A stretch of DNA of 64,000 nucleotides, from assembly GCF_900141635.1 (NCBI RefSeq), contig NZ_FSRH01000011.1:1-64000 (forward strand), in the 5' to 3' direction. The notes under the pieces are model-generated. The model was not told where the DNA came from and did no database searches. It saw nothing but the letters and a program-made list of their open reading frames with translations. Both the position numbers and the translations under genes were made by a program. Positions 9,757 through 18,747 of the stretch are shown piece by piece. The stretch is from Peptoclostridium litorale DSM 5388 (lineage in GTDB: Bacteria; Bacillota; Clostridia; Peptostreptococcales; Peptostreptococcaceae). The first letter of the stretch is position 1. Every line of letters begins with the position of its first letter.

Positions 9757-10686
9757 TTAGAATGAGGACTGGTCTTTTCTAAGGAACTTCCTCTGCAGTA
9801 TTGATATAAGCGCTATTATGAAAAACAGCACGTTTGCTACCGCCATGGCATATCCAGTGTTGAACTGCTTGAATGAAACGTTGTATATGTGAAGCACAAG
9901 CGTCATAGTCGCCATTCCCGGCCCCCCTCCAGTAAGTGTGTATACGAGGTCGAATATCTGGAATGACCATATGCAGCCCAAAAACACAACCAATATGGTC
10001 GAAGGCTTTAAAAGCGGAAGGGTTATATGCCAAAATTCGTGCCATTTGCTTGCGCCATCCACGTTTGCTGCTTCATAGTAGCTTCTTGGTATGTCCATTA
10101 TCCCTGCTATGTATATCACCATGAAGTAGCCCACGTTCTTCCAAACAGCTATCATCATCATAGTGGGAAGCGCAAGATTTGTGCTTCCGAGCCAGCTTGG
10201 AGGAGTCATCCCGGCAAGTGTGAACAGGTAGTTCAGCGGAGAAAAATCCCCGTTTAGAAGAATCCTCCAGACTATCCCTATAAGCACCATTGAAGATATG
10301 ACGGGTATGAACATCACGCCTTTTAAAATCTCCGCAATTTTGCTTTTTTTCCTTCCCGTAAGCCAAACTGCCATCATAAGGGAGAGAAACGTCTGGACTG
10401 GGACAACCACTGCGGTGAAAAGCAGGGTGTTTTTAAGGGAAGCCAGGAACATCCTGTCCTTTAAAAGGGATGTATAGTTTGAAAACCCGATGTATTTTGG
10501 GGAGGTCATTATATTGTATTTTGTAAAGCTTAATACAATAGACATTATTATGGGGATCACATAAAAAGATGTGAGAAGCAATCCTATGGGGAGTATGTAT
10601 CCGTATGCGCCAAATTTCTTAAGCCATGCGCTCTTTTTGCAGGCGGGCTCTTTGGCGCATTTATTTTTGGATTTTGCAATTTCCAA
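9757..10686 (-). CDS. Sugar ABC permease, MsmF/UgpA type
   Basis: 309 residues with six membrane spans and a basic, Lys/Cys-rich cytoplasmic N-terminus. The EAA motif is visible in YYEAANVDGASKWHEFWHIT near residue 205, followed by LPLLKP. TTG 10686 is chosen as start because GAAAGGAGA lies just before it. A 40-bp palindrome separates the gene from the binding-protein gene upstream and probably lowers its expression relative to that protein. Confidence 0.9.
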   Translation of the reverse strand: MEIAKSKNKCAKEPACKKSAWLKKFGAYGYILPIGLLLTSFYVIPIIMSIVLSFTKYNIMTSPKYIGFSNYTSLLKDRMFLASLKNTLLFTAVVVPVQTFLSLMMAVWLTGRKKSKIAEILKGVMFIPVISSMVLIGIVWRILLNGDFSPLNYLFTLAGMTPPSWLGSTNLALPTMMMIAVWKNVGYFMVIYIAGIMDIPRSYYEAANVDGASKWHEFWHITLPLLKPSTILVVFLGCIWSFQIFDLVYTLTGGGPGMATMTLVLHIYNVSFKQFNTGYAMAVANVLFFIIALISILQRKFLRKDQSSF

Positions 10687-10728
10687 TTAAATTCTCCTTT
10701 CGAAATATGTCTTTTGAGAATACCAAAA

Positions 10729-10768
10729 CAAAGCATCAAAAATAGGGTACCCTATTTTTGATGCTTTG
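10729..10768 (-). promoter_or_regulatory. 40-bp perfect palindrome between binding protein and permease
   Basis: An uninterrupted 40-bp palindrome centred on GGTACC at 10748/10749. As RNA it folds into an intercistronic stem. Such stems between binding-protein and permease genes often cause partial termination or protect the upstream message, giving more binding protein than permease. No long U-tract follows on the minus strand, so stabilisation or partial termination is favoured. Confidence 0.6.
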
Positions 10769-10797
10769 ACTGATTAAAAATTTTATGTGATCTTATA

Positions 10798-12087
10798 TTA
10801 CTGGTCTTGAGCCAGAAGGTCGTTTGAATATCTCGCAGCCTCGTCAAGAGCCTCTTTTGGAGTTGCCTCTCCAGCCATCATAGTCTGAAGCTGCTTCCAA
10901 AGGTATTCGTAAACCTCGACTCCGTGAGGTGCAACTACAAGAGGTCTGTATATTCCCTTGTCGTTTTCTATCATTTCCTTAAGTCTTGGATCTCCTTGGT
11001 AAGGCTCATCTTTTGATATAGGAGCCCTTGGGTGGTACTGGTGGAACGCTGTCATAGATTCCGCGCTCAGCATGTGCTGCATAAGTGAGAATGAAAGTTC
11101 CTTATCTTCAGCTGCTGACATAAGAGTAAGCTGGTCAACTGAAGCGAATGTTCCCATGTCCTTGTTTTCAAGCGAAGTTATGAATCCGTAGTTAAGGTCA
11201 GGGAATGAAGTATCAAGTATTTCAGCGGCTGCAGAAGAAAGCCATATTGTAAATGCCGCTTTTCCAGGACCGAATGTAGTCTGAAGCATTTCCTTGTTAG
11301 TCTTAGCCATTGCGTCGTCTGGAAGAACCTTGTCAGTGAACTTAAGATCGTAAAGGAACTGAGCAGCCTCTACTCCAGCCTCGTCGTTGAATCTTACAGT
11401 CTTAAGGTCGTCGCTGTAAAGCTCTCCGCCAGATTGCCACAGGAATCCGTACCAGTTCCAGTTAAGGTCTCCAAAGAATTTGGCTCCCCATCCCTGAGCG
11501 AATCCCCACTGGTCTATCTGTCCGTCTCCGTCAGTGTCCTGAGTTGCTTTTTTAGCTATTCTTCTGAAGTCTTCCCAAGTCTTAGGAGGCTCTTCTCCTA
11601 TGCTCTCGAGTATGTCCTTGTTGTAGTAAAGAACAGCTGGGTTGGCAGCCTCTATTCCAAGTCCGTAAAGTCCGCCCATCATCTTGCCATCTTCTATGTA
11701 TATGTAGTTGTCCATGTCTTCCTGAGTAAGGTAAGAAGTGAGGTCTTCAACAGCTCCCATTTCTATAAACTGAGGGAACATTTCAGCGTACATGTATCCA
11801 ACGTCTGGACCTTCTCCTGCAGCTATTGCAGAAGCGTACTTCTCAGGATAGTTCTCCCAAGGTATTATTTCAAGTGTTACTTCGCAGTTGTTCTTTTCCT
11901 CGAATTCCTTAAGTATAGGTTCCCATACAGGAGCGTCATTTTCCCCTATAGGTGGAAGCCAAAGTGTTATTTGCTTCTTTTCAGACGATGAGTCAGCCTG
12001 CTCTTTTGATCCGCCACAGCCTGCAAGTGCAGTAACAGACATTATTACTACAAGCATGAGTGCGAATATCTTTTTAAATTTCTTCAT
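10798..12087 (-). CDS. Sugar-binding lipoprotein of the ABC importer
   Basis: About 429 residues. The N-terminus is a lipoprotein signal peptide (MKKFKKIFALMLVVIMSVTA, lipobox LAGC) followed by a Ser/Glu linker. The body is a family 1 extracellular solute-binding protein with the usual ITLWLPP, EKNNCEVTLEIIPW and GLYGLGIEAANPAVLYYNKDI features. It captures a carbohydrate outside the cell for the two MsmF/G-type permeases. ATG 12087 follows GGGAGGT. It is first in the operon. The ligand cannot be read from sequence; several tryptophans (W-rich NWNWYGFLWQSGG) suit sugar stacking. Confidence 0.9.
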   Translation of the reverse strand: MKKFKKIFALMLVVIMSVTALAGCGGSKEQADSSSEKKQITLWLPPIGENDAPVWEPILKEFEEKNNCEVTLEIIPWENYPEKYASAIAAGEGPDVGYMYAEMFPQFIEMGAVEDLTSYLTQEDMDNYIYIEDGKMMGGLYGLGIEAANPAVLYYNKDILESIGEEPPKTWEDFRRIAKKATQDTDGDGQIDQWGFAQGWGAKFFGDLNWNWYGFLWQSGGELYSDDLKTVRFNDEAGVEAAQFLYDLKFTDKVLPDDAMAKTNKEMLQTTFGPGKAAFTIWLSSAAAEILDTSFPDLNYGFITSLENKDMGTFASVDQLTLMSAAEDKELSFSLMQHMLSAESMTAFHQYHPRAPISKDEPYQGDPRLKEMIENDKGIYRPLVVAPHGVEVYEYLWKQLQTMMAGEATPKEALDEAARYSNDLLAQDQ

Positions 12088-12369
12088 TATAAACCTCCCA
12101 AATTGATAAATCGACAAATACTGTCAATTTTCCGAATCTTTTGAAATTAAAAGCCCGGACTTAACAATCCTACTAATCCGATTGGATTTGAAAGCCATCA
12201 ATTCCAAATGCAAATGTACGCAATCAAAACAACAACACTGTTAAATCTGTTTCAATTCTGCGCCCCTTTAAAATAATACTAAAAAAGAAACATATTGTCT
12301 AATAGATAAAAACAATAATAGAAAGTAAAGCTATAAACTTTATCTATTACAGAAAAATAAAAACGTAAA

Positions 12370-12459
12370 ACTCTTGAAGATCCTCGCCATAGTAATATCT
12401 CTGTTGATTTGTCAACAGTCTAGAGCCGGGGAAATCCCAGGCTTTTTTATTTTTTCTTT
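12370..12459 (+). promoter_or_regulatory. Attenuator-like leader before the aldehyde oxidoreductase
   Basis: In the 404-base gap before the oxidoreductase gene, a hairpin CTGTTGA-tttg-TCAACAG (12401-12418) is followed at once by a GC-rich stem GCCGGG...CCC-A-GGC (12425-12442) and then a T-rich run (12443-12459). This is a hairpin plus terminator 60 bases ahead of the start codon. It could be a riboswitch-type or protein-controlled attenuator. It does not match a molybdenum/tungsten-cofactor riboswitch as far as I can tell by eye. Confidence 0.5.
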
Positions 12460-12521
12460 TATATAAAGTATATCGGTTTTAGGGTATAACTATCAAAAAC
12501 AATACAGGGAGGAATATAGAC

Positions 12522-14462
12522 ATGGACCGACAAAAAAGTGTGAGCGGAGAAGCGGTGAAAGCTAATAAGGAAAGAGCGAGCGGTGTTTTCCCATACCCAG
12601 CGTCTATACTCGATATAGACCTTGGAAATATGAAAATAGAAAAGAAGACTATAAAAAACGATGTATACAGGCTCTATCCGGGGGGGTCCGCTCTTGGGGC
12701 TTATATTTTAAACAGGGATCTGCAGCCTGGCACAGATCCTCTTTCGCCGGATAACATAATGGCATTTTGCGTGTCTCCGCTTGTTGGGCTTCCTGTAGCC
12801 GGGGCAAACAGGATGAGCATAACCGCGAAGAGCCCGCTTACGGGTGCAATAGGTGACAGCCAGGCGGGGGGATTTTTCCCAATGCAGATAAAGGCCAACG
12901 GCTGGGATGCCGTAGTCATAAGGGGAAGGGCGAGCTTTCCTGTCTACATCCATATAGACGGGGACAAGGCCGAGATAAGGGATGCGTCAAAAATTTGGGG
13001 CATGGTGACGGGGGAGGCCCAAAAGGCAATAAAGGCTGAACTTGGAGAAGAAATTGAAATAGCCCAGATAGGTCCTGCGGGAGAAAACCTCGTGAGATTT
13101 GCCTGCGTGCTCAACATGTCAAATAGGGCAAACGGCAGAAGTGGAATGGGAGCCGTAATGGGGTCCAAGAATTTAAAGGCCATTGCGATTCGAAAAAAGA
13201 GGGCTTTAAAGCCTCATGACGAGAATGGCTTTCATAAATTTGCCAAAAAGATCTCAAGCGACATGGAAAACAGCAAGATGTACATGGCACTAAGGCAGGA
13301 CGGGACCGACAGGGGGCTTTCATGGATAAACAGGCAGGGATATCTTCCGACCAGGAACTGGACGAGCGGATATATGGGCGAAGAGGCTGAAAACATAACC
13401 GGCAGGGAGCTTACAAAAAAGCTCCTTATAAGAAGGGACACCTGCTTTGCCTGTCCTGTAAGGTGCAAGAGGGTTGTGGAGGTGCCTGGAAAGGTGGATC
13501 CGATATACGGAGGGCCTGAATACGAATCAGTAGCGGCACTTGGGGCTTACTGCGGCGTCACGGACATGGAGGATATAGCCCGCGCGAACCAGCTTTGTAA
13601 CATGTACGGCATGGATACAATATCCTGCGGAGCTACAATAGCATTTGCAATGGAATGCTATGAAAAGGGGATAATAGGAAGAGATGAGACGGGTGGAATG
13701 GAATTGGAATTTGGAGATTCGAACGTGCTCTTGCAGCTCATAGACATGATTGCAAATAGGGAAGGTTTTGGAGACCTGCTTGCAAAGGGAAGTAAAAGTA
13801 TGTCAGAGGAGATTGGAAAAGGGAGCAAGCAGTTTCTTACAACTGTGAAGGGTCAGGAGATGCCCGCGCACATGCCCCAGTGGAAGGCCGCACTCGGACT
13901 CATATATGCCGTTAATCCATTTGGGGCGGATCACCAGTCCAGCAGCCACGACCACTCGCTTTGCGCGGATGAAGACAGCAGCATAAGGACAAACCTTGCC
14001 AAGATAGGTGTTCACAAGGGATATTGTGATTTCACATCTCTTGAATACGAAAAAGTGAGATTCGCATTCAACACCCAGTGCTTTGTGTCTGCGGTCGATG
14101 CGCTTTGCCTGTGCCAGTTCATAGCAGGGTGTTCGCATCAGATACTGGGACCGTCTGAAATAGCAGAGCTTTGCAGGCTGGGCATAGGCTGGGATACTTC
14201 CGTGTACGAGCTCATGCTGATAGGTGAAAGAAGGATAAACACAATGAGGCACTTCAACTCTAAAGAGGGATTTTCAAGAGCTGACGACAAGCTTCCGGGC
14301 AAGATATACAAGGGGCTTTCGGGCGGGCCAAGCGAGGGTGCAAAACTTGACGAGCATGAAATTGAAAGGGCAAAGGATTTTTACTATGAGCTTGCAGGCT
14401 GGGACATTGAGACCGGGAATCCTACAAAAGCTTCGCTCAGAAGGCTTTCTATAGAAAAATAA
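12522..14462 (+). CDS. aor: Tungsten-type aldehyde ferredoxin oxidoreductase
   Basis: 646 residues. It oxidises aldehydes to acids with ferredoxin, or the reverse, using a tungsto-bispterin and a [4Fe-4S] cluster in the cytoplasm. Cluster cysteines are seen in DTCFACPVRCKRV (CX2CX3C, near residue 310), with a distant partner probably in ALCLCQFIAG. N-terminal AOR features include YPGGSALGAYIL and the SPLTGAIGDSQAGG pterin-binding region. A 25-residue N-terminal extension precedes the usual start. ATG 12522 has a GGGAGG site. In amino-acid fermenters the enzyme handles aldehydes derived from 2-oxoacids; the neighbouring aminotransferase fits that role, but the link is inference. Confidence 0.88.
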   Translation: MDRQKSVSGEAVKANKERASGVFPYPASILDIDLGNMKIEKKTIKNDVYRLYPGGSALGAYILNRDLQPGTDPLSPDNIMAFCVSPLVGLPVAGANRMSITAKSPLTGAIGDSQAGGFFPMQIKANGWDAVVIRGRASFPVYIHIDGDKAEIRDASKIWGMVTGEAQKAIKAELGEEIEIAQIGPAGENLVRFACVLNMSNRANGRSGMGAVMGSKNLKAIAIRKKRALKPHDENGFHKFAKKISSDMENSKMYMALRQDGTDRGLSWINRQGYLPTRNWTSGYMGEEAENITGRELTKKLLIRRDTCFACPVRCKRVVEVPGKVDPIYGGPEYESVAALGAYCGVTDMEDIARANQLCNMYGMDTISCGATIAFAMECYEKGIIGRDETGGMELEFGDSNVLLQLIDMIANREGFGDLLAKGSKSMSEEIGKGSKQFLTTVKGQEMPAHMPQWKAALGLIYAVNPFGADHQSSSHDHSLCADEDSSIRTNLAKIGVHKGYCDFTSLEYEKVRFAFNTQCFVSAVDALCLCQFIAGCSHQILGPSEIAELCRLGIGWDTSVYELMLIGERRINTMRHFNSKEGFSRADDKLPGKIYKGLSGGPSEGAKLDEHEIERAKDFYYELAGWDIETGNPTKASLRRLSIEK

Positions 14463-14887
14463 AAAAGAACATCAAAAAGGACTTTCACTTTTATTAAGGT
14501 GTGCTGAATGTTACATTTACCTTAAAAGCTTAAGTCCTCTTTGATGTTGCTAGACAAACTCCTCATCATCGGGGAATCTGCCTCCTTTCTTGATAAACTT
14601 CATTTTACTGAAATTTATCTTTCAACTAAATACTTTTCTTTCTTCTAATAGTCAAGCCGCTAGGATTTAACTGGTTCTTGGGCTTTTCTTTTATATTATC
14701 CCTTTTGATATAAATTCCTAAGCTTACTGACATTCTACAAATTGACAACTATTGAGATTGTTGTAAACAATCTCTAAATGTAGACTGTATCAGCAGTTTT
14801 TAAGAAATGTTGCTGTATCATTTAGGGGATAATGATAAAAGCTTCAGCCTTTTAAATCCATTGACTGTTATCTTGAAAGATAGTACT
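14455..14887 (-). ncRNA. Possible minus-strand transcript of about 430 nt
   Basis: This 660-base gap has no convincing gene, but the minus strand carries a good promoter (14894-14922) and, 430 bases on, a hairpin (arms 14532-14548 and 14468-14484, one mismatch, with a nested AAGGT/ACCTT stem) followed by a T-rich run into the end of the oxidoreductase gene. Inside are a perfect 9-bp hairpin (GAGATTGTT/AACAATCTC, about 14755-14775), a pyrimidine/purine stem near 14550-14580, and very short frames with plausible starts (for example MKFIKKGGRFPDDEEFV). It may be a regulatory RNA, a small-peptide gene or a decayed mobile element. No known RNA family was recognised. Confidence 0.3.
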
Positions 14888-14893
14888 TAATTG

Positions 14894-14922
14894 TTATTAT
14901 ATATATACCCGCAGCATGTCAA
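14894..14922 (-). promoter_or_regulatory. Sigma-70-type promoter, minus strand
   Basis: On the minus strand TTGACA (14922-14917) is followed by 17 bases and TAATAA (14899-14894), close to the vegetative consensus. It points away from ilvE toward the possible RNA. Confidence 0.5.
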
Positions 14923-14985
14923 TTAAAACGTATTTTAAAATATTTATTTAATATCTTTTTGATATTTTTCGAAATATTACAATTT

Positions 14986-15044
14986 ATTCCAAAAAACGCG
15001 AAATACAACTGGAATCTTTCGAAAATTCCAAAAATAACTGGAAT
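14986..15044 (+). promoter_or_regulatory. Clustered half-sites, including a CodY-like box, upstream of ilvE
   Basis: Four alternating half-sites, ATTCCA (14986), TGGAAT (15010), ATTCCA (15025) and TGGAAT (15039), sit 80-140 bases before the aminotransferase. The central pair frames AATCTTTCGAAAATT (15013-15027), which matches 12 of 15 bases of the CodY consensus. CodY commonly controls branched-chain amino-acid genes in Firmicutes. Binding is inference. Confidence 0.45.
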
Positions 15045-15126
15045 TATACAAATGACCTGATATTATGGCGTGTAAATTAGGTATAAATAATCGTGTAGGA
15101 GTACGTATTTGAAAGGGGAGGATATT

Positions 15127-16158
15127 GTGAGCGCAAAAGAAAAAGTGAATATTGATTGGGAAAATTTAAGGTTTGACTATATCAAGACTGATTTCAGGTA
15201 CATCTCTCGCTGGAAGGACGGCAAATGGGATGAAGGGGAGCTTTCAGAGGACAACATGCTTTCCATAAGCGAGGCTTCAACTGCCCTGCACTATGGACAG
15301 CAGTGTTTTGAGGGATTAAAGGCATACAGGACAAAAGATGGAGACATACAGCTTTTCAGGCCTGACGAGAATTCAAAGAGAATGGCCGTAAGCTGTAGGA
15401 GGCTCCTAATGCCCGAGGTGCCCGAGGACAAATTTATAGAGGCCTGCAAGAGGGTTGTAAAGGCAAATGAGCAATATGTTCCGCCATATGGAACAGGGGC
15501 GACTCTTTACCTTAGGCCTTTTGTGATAGGAGTAGGCCACAATGTGGGAGTAAAGCCTGCTCCAGAATATATATTCTGCATATTCTGCGTTCCCGTAGGC
15601 CCTTATTTCAAGGGAGGACTTGCACCTGTAAACTTCAATGTGGCTGAATATGACAGGGCGGCACCATATGGAACGGGCGGAGTAAAGGTTGGAGGAAACT
15701 ACGCTGCAAGCCTTCTCCCTCATGAGAAGGCTGTAAAGGCTGGATTTGCCGACTGCATATACCTTGACCCTCTTACTCACACAAAGATTGAAGAGGTGGG
15801 TGCTGCAAACTTTTTCGGAATCACTAAGGACAACAAGTTCATAACTCCACAGTCGGAGTCCATACTTCCTAGCATAACCAAATATTCGCTTATGCACATA
15901 GCCAAGGAGTACCTTGGAATGGAAGTCGAGGAGAGGGATGTGCTGGTAGACAAGCTCGACGAGTTTGCGGAGGCCGGCGCATGTGGAACCGCCGCCGTCA
16001 TTACCCCCATAGGAGGCATAGAATACAAGGGCAAAATGCACGTGTTTTTCAGCGAGACTGAAGTAGGGCCTGTTACACACAAGCTGTACGACACTCTTTG
16101 CGGAATACAAATAGGGGATATAGAGGCTCCAAAGGGTTGGATTGTCAAAGTAGGCTAG
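15127..16158 (+). CDS. ilvE: Branched-chain amino-acid aminotransferase
   Basis: 343 residues of a fold-type IV PLP enzyme that interconverts Val/Leu/Ile and their 2-oxoacids with glutamate. Features: [15 protein letters not shown] near residue 65, the PLP-lysine region [15 protein letters not shown] near residue 187, and the late [10 protein letters not shown] and GTAAVITPI blocks. GTG 15127 is preferred over an upstream TTG because GGGGAGG lies 5-6 bases before it. The gene stands alone between two intergenic regions. In this kind of organism it may serve both biosynthesis and Stickland-type amino-acid degradation. Confidence 0.92.
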   Translation: MSAKEKVNIDWENLRFDYIKTDFRYISRWKDGKWDEGELSEDNMLSISEASTALHYGQQCFEGLKAYRTKDGDIQLFRPDENSKRMAVSCRRLLMPEVPEDKFIEACKRVVKANEQYVPPYGTGATLYLRPFVIGVGHNVGVKPAPEYIFCIFCVPVGPYFKGGLAPVNFNVAEYDRAAPYGTGGVKVGGNYAASLLPHEKAVKAGFADCIYLDPLTHTKIEEVGAANFFGITKDNKFITPQSESILPSITKYSLMHIAKEYLGMEVEERDVLVDKLDEFAEAGACGTAAVITPIGGIEYKGKMHVFFSETEVGPVTHKLYDTLCGIQIGDIEAPKGWIVKVG

Positions 16159-16193
16159 AGATTTTCAAGCGAACAAAAATATAGAGACATTCA

Positions 16194-16243
16194 AAAAACA
16201 AAAGTTGCAATGCGGTGTATACCGCATTGCAACTTTTGTTTTT
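16194..16243 (+). terminator. Terminator of ilvE, perfect 23-bp stem
   Basis: Arms 16194-16216 and 16221-16243 pair perfectly around GTAT, ending in TTTTGTTTTT. On the minus strand it also ends in T-rich sequence, so it may serve the convergent ablBA operon. Confidence 0.85.
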
Positions 16244-16279
16244 CTGCTGGAACAGCCATATTACAAGCTGTTCCAGCAG
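16244..16279. repeat. Second hairpin next to the ilvE terminator
   Basis: Perfect 13-bp arms (16244-16256, 16267-16279) around a 10-base loop, abutting the first hairpin. No U-tract on either side; probably a transcript 3'-end stabiliser. Confidence 0.5.
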
Positions 16280-16324
16280 CTTTCTAAGCGTTGACATGTT
16301 AAAACGTCAATTCATATCATACTA

Positions 16325-17638
16325 TTAGTTTTTATTTCTTATGTTCCTTTTGAGTCCTGAAGGTTCAAGAGCTATCTTTTCTCCGTTTACGAGCCTTGAA
16401 AGGCCTATGGAACTTACTGGATTTTCGCCGGAACAAACGTCACATCCGCAGTCGGATGAGTAGTTTTCAGGTTCTGTATATGTGGTTATGACTCCTTCGA
16501 AGTTTCTCAGTATAACCTTGTTCTCAGCTCTTGACACGACATAATTCGGCATTACCGGAATCTTTCCGCCTCCGCCAGGCGCGTCAACTACGAATGTAGG
16601 AACTGCAAAGCCCGAAGTATGTCCCCTAAGAGCCTCTATTATCTCTATTCCCTTTGAAACGCTGGTTCTGAAATGCTCTATGCCCATTGAAAGGTCGCAC
16701 TGGTATATATAGTAAGGCCTTACCCTTATTTTCACGAGCTCGTGCATGAGTTTTTTCATAACATGTATGCAGTCATTTACCCCTTTTAGGAGCACTGTCT
16801 GATTTCCAAGAGGTATACCTGCATTTGCAAGCATTTCACATGCCTTTTTTGACTGTGGGGTTATTTCGCTCGGGTGGTTGAAATGAGTATTTAGCCATAT
16901 TGGATGGTATTTTTTTAGCATATCAACGAGACTTTGGGTTATCCTTTGAGGCATTACAACAGGCACCCTGCTGCCTATCCTTATTATTTCAACGTGGGGA
17001 ATTCTCCTTAATTTTCTTATTATGTGCTCAAGCTTGTCGTCTGATATCAAAAGGGCGTCTCCTCCCGAAAGGAGTACGTCTCTTATTTTAGGAGTGTTTG
17101 ATATATACTCTATGGCTTTTTCTATCTGATCCATGGGAAGAGAGCAGTCGTTTTGTCCTGCAAACCTTCTTCTGGTACAGTGCCTGCAGTACATTGAGCA
17201 CTTGTCTGTTACAAGCAGAAGCGCCCTGTCCGGATACCTGTGCGTAAGGCCTGGGACTGGCGAGTCCTTGTCTTCGTGCAAAGGGTCTTCAAGGTCGGAA
17301 TCAGAAGATATGAGCTCAAGCGAGGTTGGAATTGCCTGCTTTCTTATGGGATCGCCCGGTTTTTCGGGATCCATAAGTGACATGTAATATGGCGTTATTG
17401 CCATCCTGAGGGAGCCAAGGCACTTTCTTATTCCGTTTTCTTCCTCCTCGGTGAGACTTATGTGGGCCTTAAGGTCTTCTACAGTCTCTATTCTGTTTTT
17501 CATCTGCCATATCCAGCTGTTCCAATCCTTTGGAGAAACATCTTTAAAAAAACTATTATATCTGGCCGTGCCGGAATTTTTGTTTGAATGGTCATTTGAA
17601 CATGATTTAGAATTGTTGTCTATTGAATCGCTAATCAT
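16325..17638 (-). CDS. ablA: Lysine 2,3-aminomutase
   Basis: 437 residues. Radical-SAM, PLP-dependent enzyme that converts L-lysine to beta-lysine. The cluster-binding CX3CX2C is seen in DKCSMYCRHC (around residue 145), the SAM motif in LLSGGDALL, and the PLP-lysine region in VVDAPGGGGKIPVMPNYVV. A C-terminal CGCDVCSG provides the metal-binding cysteines of this family. ATG 17638 follows AGGAGG. It is 84 bases downstream of an AblB-type acetyltransferase, so together they should make N-epsilon-acetyl-beta-lysine, an osmolyte. Glutamate 2,3-aminomutase is a close relative, but the ablB neighbour favours lysine. Confidence 0.85.
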   Translation of the reverse strand: MISDSIDNNSKSCSNDHSNKNSGTARYNSFFKDVSPKDWNSWIWQMKNRIETVEDLKAHISLTEEEENGIRKCLGSLRMAITPYYMSLMDPEKPGDPIRKQAIPTSLELISSDSDLEDPLHEDKDSPVPGLTHRYPDRALLLVTDKCSMYCRHCTRRRFAGQNDCSLPMDQIEKAIEYISNTPKIRDVLLSGGDALLISDDKLEHIIRKLRRIPHVEIIRIGSRVPVVMPQRITQSLVDMLKKYHPIWLNTHFNHPSEITPQSKKACEMLANAGIPLGNQTVLLKGVNDCIHVMKKLMHELVKIRVRPYYIYQCDLSMGIEHFRTSVSKGIEIIEALRGHTSGFAVPTFVVDAPGGGGKIPVMPNYVVSRAENKVILRNFEGVITTYTEPENYSSDCGCDVCSGENPVSSIGLSRLVNGEKIALEPSGLKRNIRNKN

Positions 17639-17722
17639 AAAAACCTCCTGTGGGTCGTATTTACACTGTGAGAGTTTCAAGCCGCATTTTCTGCGGATAA
17701 TATTCCTATTTCAGCGGGAGCG

Positions 17723-18592
17723 TTAAAGCTGCTTGTACCAAACATTCATATCTTCTATATTCCCGCCTATCTGGGTGTTTTTTACCAGCCTTCCGGCAAA
17801 AGCATATCCGCACTTTGAAAAAGTTATGTTCATTCCAAATGAATTTGCCCTGGCTATAGTATATGCGGTTTTAATGCCATTTTTCTTCATTTGGTTTTCC
17901 ATTTGATAAAGCAGTGAAAGCGAAAGGCTTTTTCCCCTGCACTTTGGCAAGACTGCAAAATCAGTCATTTCGACATTGAGATTGTCAACATCCATTTCGC
18001 AGGATGAAACGGCTGCAAGCTCATCGCCTTTCCAAAGACAAAAATAGACTATGTTTTCGGCCATTGTGGATTTGATGTATTCGGGGTCGAATACGGGAAA
18101 AGGATATGAGTCGAATACGGCAGAGTATAAATCGGCCATTTGAAAAGCGTCTTCTGGAAGGGCTAATCTAAAAGAAAAATCTGTGCAGCTACTTGCCATA
18201 AATGAGGCGGCTTTGGAGTTTCTCTTTGAAATGGCAGTGCTTAAAACTCTGGAGTTGAGCTTTCTGTCAATTTCAAGGCCCCTTTTTGGATCAAAATACT
18301 TAGACATGAAGACACATTCTTCGAGTCCCCTGAAAAAACCTGGTATAATAGCTTCAGATACATAGCCTTTTTCCAAAAAGCTAGGGCACTCAGACCTTTG
18401 CACCTTTGCAAATATTTTAGAATAGTTTTGAACCTGAGACAGATTATCGAGCTCGTCTATAATATATGGAACATCAGATTTTTCAAGGTGCATAAGATAT
18501 ATCCTGTCATTTGACACTCCATGCTGAACTTTCGAATTCTTTATTTTAACAATTTTATCTTGTTTATCTTGGGTATTTTGGATGTAATCCAT
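17723..18592 (-). CDS. ablB: Beta-lysine N-acetyltransferase
   Basis: About 290 residues. The C-terminal 150 residues are a GNAT domain with an acetyl-CoA loop in VLPKCRGKSLSLSLLYQ and the ARANSFGMNITFSKCGY segment typical of AblB. The N-terminal half (SNDRIYLMHLEKSDVP...) is the AblB-specific region. It acetylates the epsilon-amino group of beta-lysine made by AblA, giving the compatible solute N-epsilon-acetyl-beta-lysine. ATG 18592 follows AAAAGGAGGT. It is first in the ablB-ablA operon and diverges from a BusR-like regulator, implying osmotic control. Confidence 0.85.
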   Translation of the reverse strand: MDYIQNTQDKQDKIVKIKNSKVQHGVSNDRIYLMHLEKSDVPYIIDELDNLSQVQNYSKIFAKVQRSECPSFLEKGYVSEAIIPGFFRGLEECVFMSKYFDPKRGLEIDRKLNSRVLSTAISKRNSKAASFMASSCTDFSFRLALPEDAFQMADLYSAVFDSYPFPVFDPEYIKSTMAENIVYFCLWKGDELAAVSSCEMDVDNLNVEMTDFAVLPKCRGKSLSLSLLYQMENQMKKNGIKTAYTIARANSFGMNITFSKCGYAFAGRLVKNTQIGGNIEDMNVWYKQL

Positions 18593-18635
18593 AATTACCT
18601 CCTTTTGTATTTTGGATACCGACACTAACAACTTA

Positions 18636-18663
18636 ATTATAACACAAAAGTTGCCAGTTGTAA
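18636..18663 (-). promoter_or_regulatory. Promoter of ablBA
   Basis: Minus strand TTACAA (18663-18658), 16-base spacer, perfect TATAAT (18641-18636), about 45 bases before the ablB start. Confidence 0.6.
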
Positions 18664-18747
18664 AATTTGGCATTGTTCCAGGCGTGTATTTTAACCGAAT
18701 GGGAAATGATTTTTTGACTTGAGTAGCTGGCTAGTTTGAATGAATTG

